In this document: piece after piece, positions 59,666 through 64,000 of the stretch
Numbering within the stretch: position 1 is the first letter of the stretch
Layout: the number at the start of each line of letters is the position of its first letter
Assembly: GCA_022385755.1 (NCBI GenBank)
Contig: MU278352.1
Location: forward strand, 806,001-870,000
Length of the DNA stretch: 64,000 nucleotides
From: Trametopsis cervina
Taxonomy: Eukaryota > Basidiomycota > Agaricomycetes > Polyporales > Irpicaceae
Direction of reading: 5' to 3'
Notes under the pieces: model-generated
The model's database searches: none
What the model was told of the DNA's origin: nothing
The model's input: the letters and a program-made list of their open reading frames with translations, nothing else
Translations under genes and position numbers: made by a program

Positions 59666-62176
59666 ATGCCCGCAGACCGTGCGAGGAAGGCGGTGAGGTG
59701 CCTCAAGGTAGGCCCGGACGGACGACAGGTCGTCGTGCACGCGCTGTCTGCCGAGCAGGTGGCCAAGCTCGACCCGAAGGACAAGCAGTACAAGTATCAT
59801 CAGAACGTCATGCGATACGTGCGTCTTCTCTCTTCTGTCTTCATGGTTGAGAGTTGTGCTGATGAGGGGTGTTGGGTTGGACGTGCAGGCGGGCAAGAAG
59901 ATCAACATCCGCGGCGAGCATGGCCATACGCGTCCTGCCGTGCGCACGCAGATGACAGAGGAGGAGCGTAACACGGGGAAGCCGCCCCCGTTACGGCTCG
60001 CGGATATGGAGTTGATTCGCATGCTTGGTACGTCCTCTATCCACTGTTGGAAGTCGCGTAGAATACGCCTTGAACGCGATGTGATGGGTAGGAGCCGGCG
60101 CATTCGGCCAGGTCGCCGTCGTGCGCGCGTTGAAGAGAGACCCGCCGCATGTCAGCGACATGAAGGGGTCCCAGCTGGCACTGAAAGTTCTCGATAAGAG
60201 AAAATTAAGAGAGACCGCACCTGTAAGTCGTCTTCTATCCACCACCCGATGCGAAGACCATCCGGCGCTAACGCGCGACACGCAGGCCATAGAGCCCGTC
60301 CACGGCTCAGTGCACGATCTGCTCAGCCTGGAACGCCGCAACCTCGCGATGATCGACTGGAACCCGTTCGTCGCGGGTCTGTTCAACTGCCTGCAAGACT
60401 CCAAGAACGTGTACCAGCTGATGGAGCTCGGGCACTGCGGGACACTCTCGGCGCTGATCAAGAAGACGAAGGGCGGGTTGCCGACGTCCGTGTGCCGGTT
60501 CTACATGGCGAACCTCGTCGCCGCCCTCGAGTTCATCCATAGTCTTGGACTCGTACATTCCGACCTCAAGCCTGGCAATATCGTTATTGGTGCGGATGGG
60601 TATTTGATGATATGTGACCTTGGCGTGTCGGCGTTCGAGCATGAGGAAAGGGACTGGAATGATGTTGGGACGACGATGTATGCCCCGCCTGATTGTATTA
60701 AGGGGAACATGCCCCCGCCGGGGCGCAGGAGCATGGATGTATGGGCTGTTGGCTGCATACTGTTTGAGATGGCCACCGGTAGAGCCGTGAGTACCCCGTA
60801 ACTCTCTGGATATTATGCCGGTTGCTGATGTCTTGACAGGCCTTCCGCATGATGAAGGCACCCGAGGGAGAAACTCAGTCCAAGCCGCGCAGGATTGAAC
60901 TCTTAAATCGGGTAGGCAGCGCAAGATGGTTTTGGCCTCGCGGGATGGTAGTCGACGAGACGTTGAAGGACATGGTGAATAAGATGCTGGCGAAGGAGAT
61001 CAGTGAGCGTCTTGGTGCGATCTACACACCCGGTTCGCGCAAGAACGACGAGCTTCGCGCACATCCGTTCCTGAGGAAATTCCCGTGGCATCAGTTGAAC
61101 AACCGTACCCTGGTGGTGAGTCCCATTATCCAGCCTGTCCAAATACCGCGTATTCATGGTGTACATAGGCACCGTATGTTCCCCTGGCCGTACCGGACTT
61201 GGCAGAGCAGTGGCATACAAAGCCTCTGCCTCCCCAAGAGCAGCTCCCTGGTATCACGATCGTGAAGCCTCCGCCGCACGTCGAGTGGGACAACCGCTTC
61301 GAGTCAGAGAACGCTCGCAGGCGCAAGGAGCGCGCCTGGGAGAGAAAGCAAGCAGAGCGAGAGCAGAGGCGAGATGGATTACCAGTACCGAACGCTGCGC
61401 CCGCCATAAACCGTGTGCAAGAGTGGAAGGCGGGTGTAGGGGCGCCGAGGGCGAACAACGATGACGATCCGTGGGCAGGACTTTCATTGGGAGCAAAGGA
61501 GGAACGGCGGAAGATGGCGGAGGAATTGCTGGCAAAGGCTATGGAAGGGCGGTATGATCCTCCAGAGACCATTCTCGCGAAGGGTGGCCGCGCTAGAAGC
61601 GTCGTTCCCCGGGGTGAAGATCCTGTCGAAAATCCTACTTCCAGCGATCCTGATCCAACGGAGAGTTTCATCATCCCAAAGCCCACCATTCCAGACAGCC
61701 CTCCCGCCCAGGTTGCCAGCCTTCCTGATATTCCAGGGCCGTCAAAATCTGCCCTTCCACCACCCCATCGAGAAGCAGAGGTCCCCGCGGAGAAAAGCCC
61801 TTCGTCTTCTTCGCCACCCAGCCCTGGAGTTGCAAGAAGCCCATTCTCGAAAAAACTCGCCAGCGGTCCTACTGTCCTCCCACCATGGAAGCCGGTCTTC
61901 AACAGAAGCCCCAGACGGAATCGACCTGGGCCTCTTCCCTCTGCCTCCCGCCAGTTCCAGATGCCGAGGACCGTGAAACGCGAGCCGACGTTCAAGGAGC
62001 CTATGCTGCCTGAGCGAATATTGACTGGGGAATTCAACAGACTTGTCTTCCGCCCGCGAATGAGTACTTCGCCGATTGAGGTTCCGCCAGAGTTTCAACC
62101 AAAGAGTCCGCGAGATTCTTCACCAATCGAGGCTCCCCGAGACGTCAAAGACGTGGAAGACATGGCTCTCGCCTAG
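59666..62176 (+). CDS. AGC-like serine/threonine kinase with atypical motifs
   Basis: About 730 residues in six or seven exons from ATG 59666 (MPADRARKAVRCLKVGPDG). The kinase domain (about 90-450) has a glycine loop LGAGAFGQV, a VAIK-type lysine in LALKVLDKRK, and FMANL-like helix E. The catalytic loop is HSDLKPGN rather than HRDLKPxN, the magnesium motif is DLG rather than DFG, and the activation segment ends YAPPD rather than APE. Catalytic Lys, Asp, Asn and DLG-Asp are all present, so activity is plausible. DVWAVGCILFEMATGRA is normal. The C-terminal 330 residues are an AGC-tail-like start (APYVPLAVPDLAEQW), a charged segment (ENARRRKERAWERKQ) and a long Pro/Ser-rich disordered tail. The closest relatives appear to be uncharacterised basidiomycete kinases; the substrate is unknown. 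Confidence 0.88.
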
Positions 62177-64000
62177 TGATTTCTTTCTTTTTGGGTTTTC
62201 AAGGACAATCATTTGTATCTGTATTTGTAGAAATTTTGGGTTTTCGTGTTCTTCGTTCTCTTTTTCGTTTTATCATAGAGCTGCTCGTCGAGTCATAATC
62301 TTACAATTATCGTTGTTATCTTAGCTCGCTGTCTTTCGCGTCGTTATTCCTATTCCGCGTTGTGTTCTCAATGAATTGTATTGGCGGTTCAAAGAGAAAA
62401 ACTCCGTAAGATGAGTCAGGCAGGAAAGAAAATCTTCGCAGCTTTGCTTGCGCTGAAGAGAGCACGGGTGAAGAGGCAAGACATAGATTCCCACAAAGGG
62501 CAACTGGCCACGCGTGCTTAAGCAATGTTACATAAGCATGATGGCTCTGATGCGCCTAAGCCGCCGATCGCTTTGCGATAAGTCGGGTTCCCCACAGATC
62601 GAAGGCGATGCTTTGTCTGACCTCATGTTCAGAAATGCATGTCTCAATGTTCCGTGATCAACATCCATTTCTCAGCCTAGAACACCGAAACTCTCGGGCT
62701 TTACACTGCATGTACGTAAAGTCCTCCCCGGAGAAACTTAGAAATACGCTACTTCTCGCGCTCCTCCTCACTCGCTTTTGTTTTCGAGCTTTTCCGCCCG
62801 CATGCACGATGTGCCGGTGTAGATCGCGGACGGTGTGTGCTCATTGTCAGTGAATCTGTGCGATCATCTAGATGCGCATTTACACTTGTTTAAACAATAG
62901 ACTAGGAGAAATCGTGCGTATGCGTGTTCATCCCGCGGGCATTGCTAGCAGCGGTGAGCATGCAGCCTTGTGTTAGGGGTGAACTGGGGCTGACGTTGAT
63001 GCTTGATTTGGGTAGGTGCATTTCTCTGCAGAACATAGCTTTCCGGCGGTCAGCCACGAAGCAGTCGGCATTCATATCTCCAACGATCCTGACCCGGCTC
63101 TCATGTGCACACGACATATGCATACGATGGAGGAATGGGAAGTGAGCGACGCTACCCTTTCGCACTCTCCTCTACTCCGTGTTTAAGCTCGAACAATACA
63201 CAAACAGAGTTCACCAGTCGGATCCGGCTGAGACAGCGGGACCTTGCTATGCTTTAGTCTATCCAAATCCTCGGACGGACATTACCAGCAATCGCCGTCA
63301 CGTTACACTTTCGTTGCCTTTGTCATGGTTCTCAACGAACTACGTTTAAACAATTAACGAACCGGGAAGGTTCCAAAATGCGGGCCGTCCCGATTTATCG
63401 GAGGGTACGTACGTACCGGGCATGCTTTGTGTGCAGACATTGATCATGGGTGTGTTCGAAAGAGAAGTAGCTGGGGAACCATGTCGGAGTCACTTATTGT
63501 GGCTAACCTCATTGAGAGTGCTATTCACCTGACGAATAATACAGTACAGTGCGCGGCACAGAACAATCCCTGTTTATTGTGGACGGCATGAGTACACAAT
63601 GTCACTGCAAGAACTCACAGTCACAACAATGGTACATTACGGTGCTACTACAGAGCTTTTCAGACAGCCGGTGGCAAGCCTGACAGACAAACAGACAGGC
63701 TTCCTACGTATGGTAAGATAACGTTGTACTAGAAACGATAAAGTTACTACCGTATGGTACTAGTGTATATGTACAAAGGAGCGGAAGGAGGGGCAAGAGC
63801 TCAGATTCTACTGGAAGTATACAGCTCGCTCCCGAATTGAGAAACACAAGTGTTGGGTCTTCGTGAATGTGTACACGAGCGAAAGTGTGGGTGCAAGAGT
63901 AAGATGTTCGGTACTCGTACAGTGTACTTTGTACAACATGTCGATAGCAAGCAGAGTGCGAGGGTAGGTAGGTAGGTAGGTACCCTACAAATGATGCGGT
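62177..64000. other. Gene-poor end of window
   Basis: About 1.8 kb without a supported gene. The first 150 bp are T-rich and probably the 3' end of the kinase transcript. A short GGTAG/GTAG tandem (63964-63981) ends near the window edge. GTTTAAACAAT occurs at 62889-62899 and 63345-63355. No frame here shows domains or splicing. Confidence 0.4.

Noticed and set aside
62889..63355. Two GTTTAAACAAT copies as a transposon end pair
   Set aside because: They are direct rather than inverted, only 11 bp long, with no target-site duplication or coding sequence between them.

Overview
The window looks like nuclear DNA from a filamentous basidiomycete, most likely an Agaricomycete. Genes are dense and carry many short introns (about 45-60 nt, GT-AG). 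The protein set is typical of mushroom-forming fungi: an MDM1-type sorting nexin, a tomosyn-type Sro7 with a SNARE tail, LIS1, a kinesin-4, and an arabinitol-dehydrogenase-like SDR. I see no rRNA, tRNA, CRISPR array, intact transposon, viral gene or toxin gene. All exon structures below were spliced by eye from splice sites, reading frame and remembered family conservation. I could not run alignments, so exon ends may be off by a few bases and family names are recognition, not search results.

Layout. 0-1.5 kb: degenerate GC-rich DNA and a fragment of an unrecognised spliced gene. 1.5-34.4 kb: a compact housekeeping block. In order it holds CNOT9/RCD1 (+), an MDM1-like PXA-RGS-PX nexin (-), pyruvate dehydrogenase E1 alpha (+), an NTF2/SnoaL-like protein (+), a tomosyn/Sro7 protein (-), a 1.2-k-residue coiled-coil protein of unknown role (-), methylenetetrahydrofolate reductase (-), Rab6/Ypt6 (+), TAP42 (-), IML2/TTC39 (+), LIS1/PAC1 (+), glycine cleavage T protein (-) and ARPC1 (-). 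Three head-to-head pairs share short promoters: MDM1/PDA1, MTHFR/Rab6 and TAP42/IML2. 34.4-46.1 kb: a looser, accessory-looking region. It contains a degenerate array of about 200-bp repeats, a REX4-like exonuclease homologue that lacks its key acidic residues, possible gene debris, and two tandem GNAT acetyltransferase paralogues whose duplicated promoters each keep a perfect ATGACTCA (Gcn4-type) site. 46.1-53.3 kb: a very large kinesin-4-like gene (-). 53.3-64 kb: a mitochondrial-type SDR (+), an AGC-like kinase with altered HRD/DFG motifs (+), and gene-poor flanks.

Function. Several genes serve polarised growth and membrane traffic: LIS1 (dynein), kinesin-4, ARPC1 (branched actin), Rab6 (Golgi), tomosyn/Sro7 (exocytic SNAREs) and MDM1 (ER contact sites). 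PDA1, GcvT and MTHFR cover pyruvate oxidation and one-carbon metabolism; GcvT and MTHFR are adjacent steps around the methylene-THF pool. I see no sign that these form a regulated cluster, so the grouping may be chance. The most novel-looking items are the active-site-deficient REX4 homologue, the GNAT pair with its in-frame 18-bp repeat, the repeat array at 36.3-37.3 kb and the atypical kinase.
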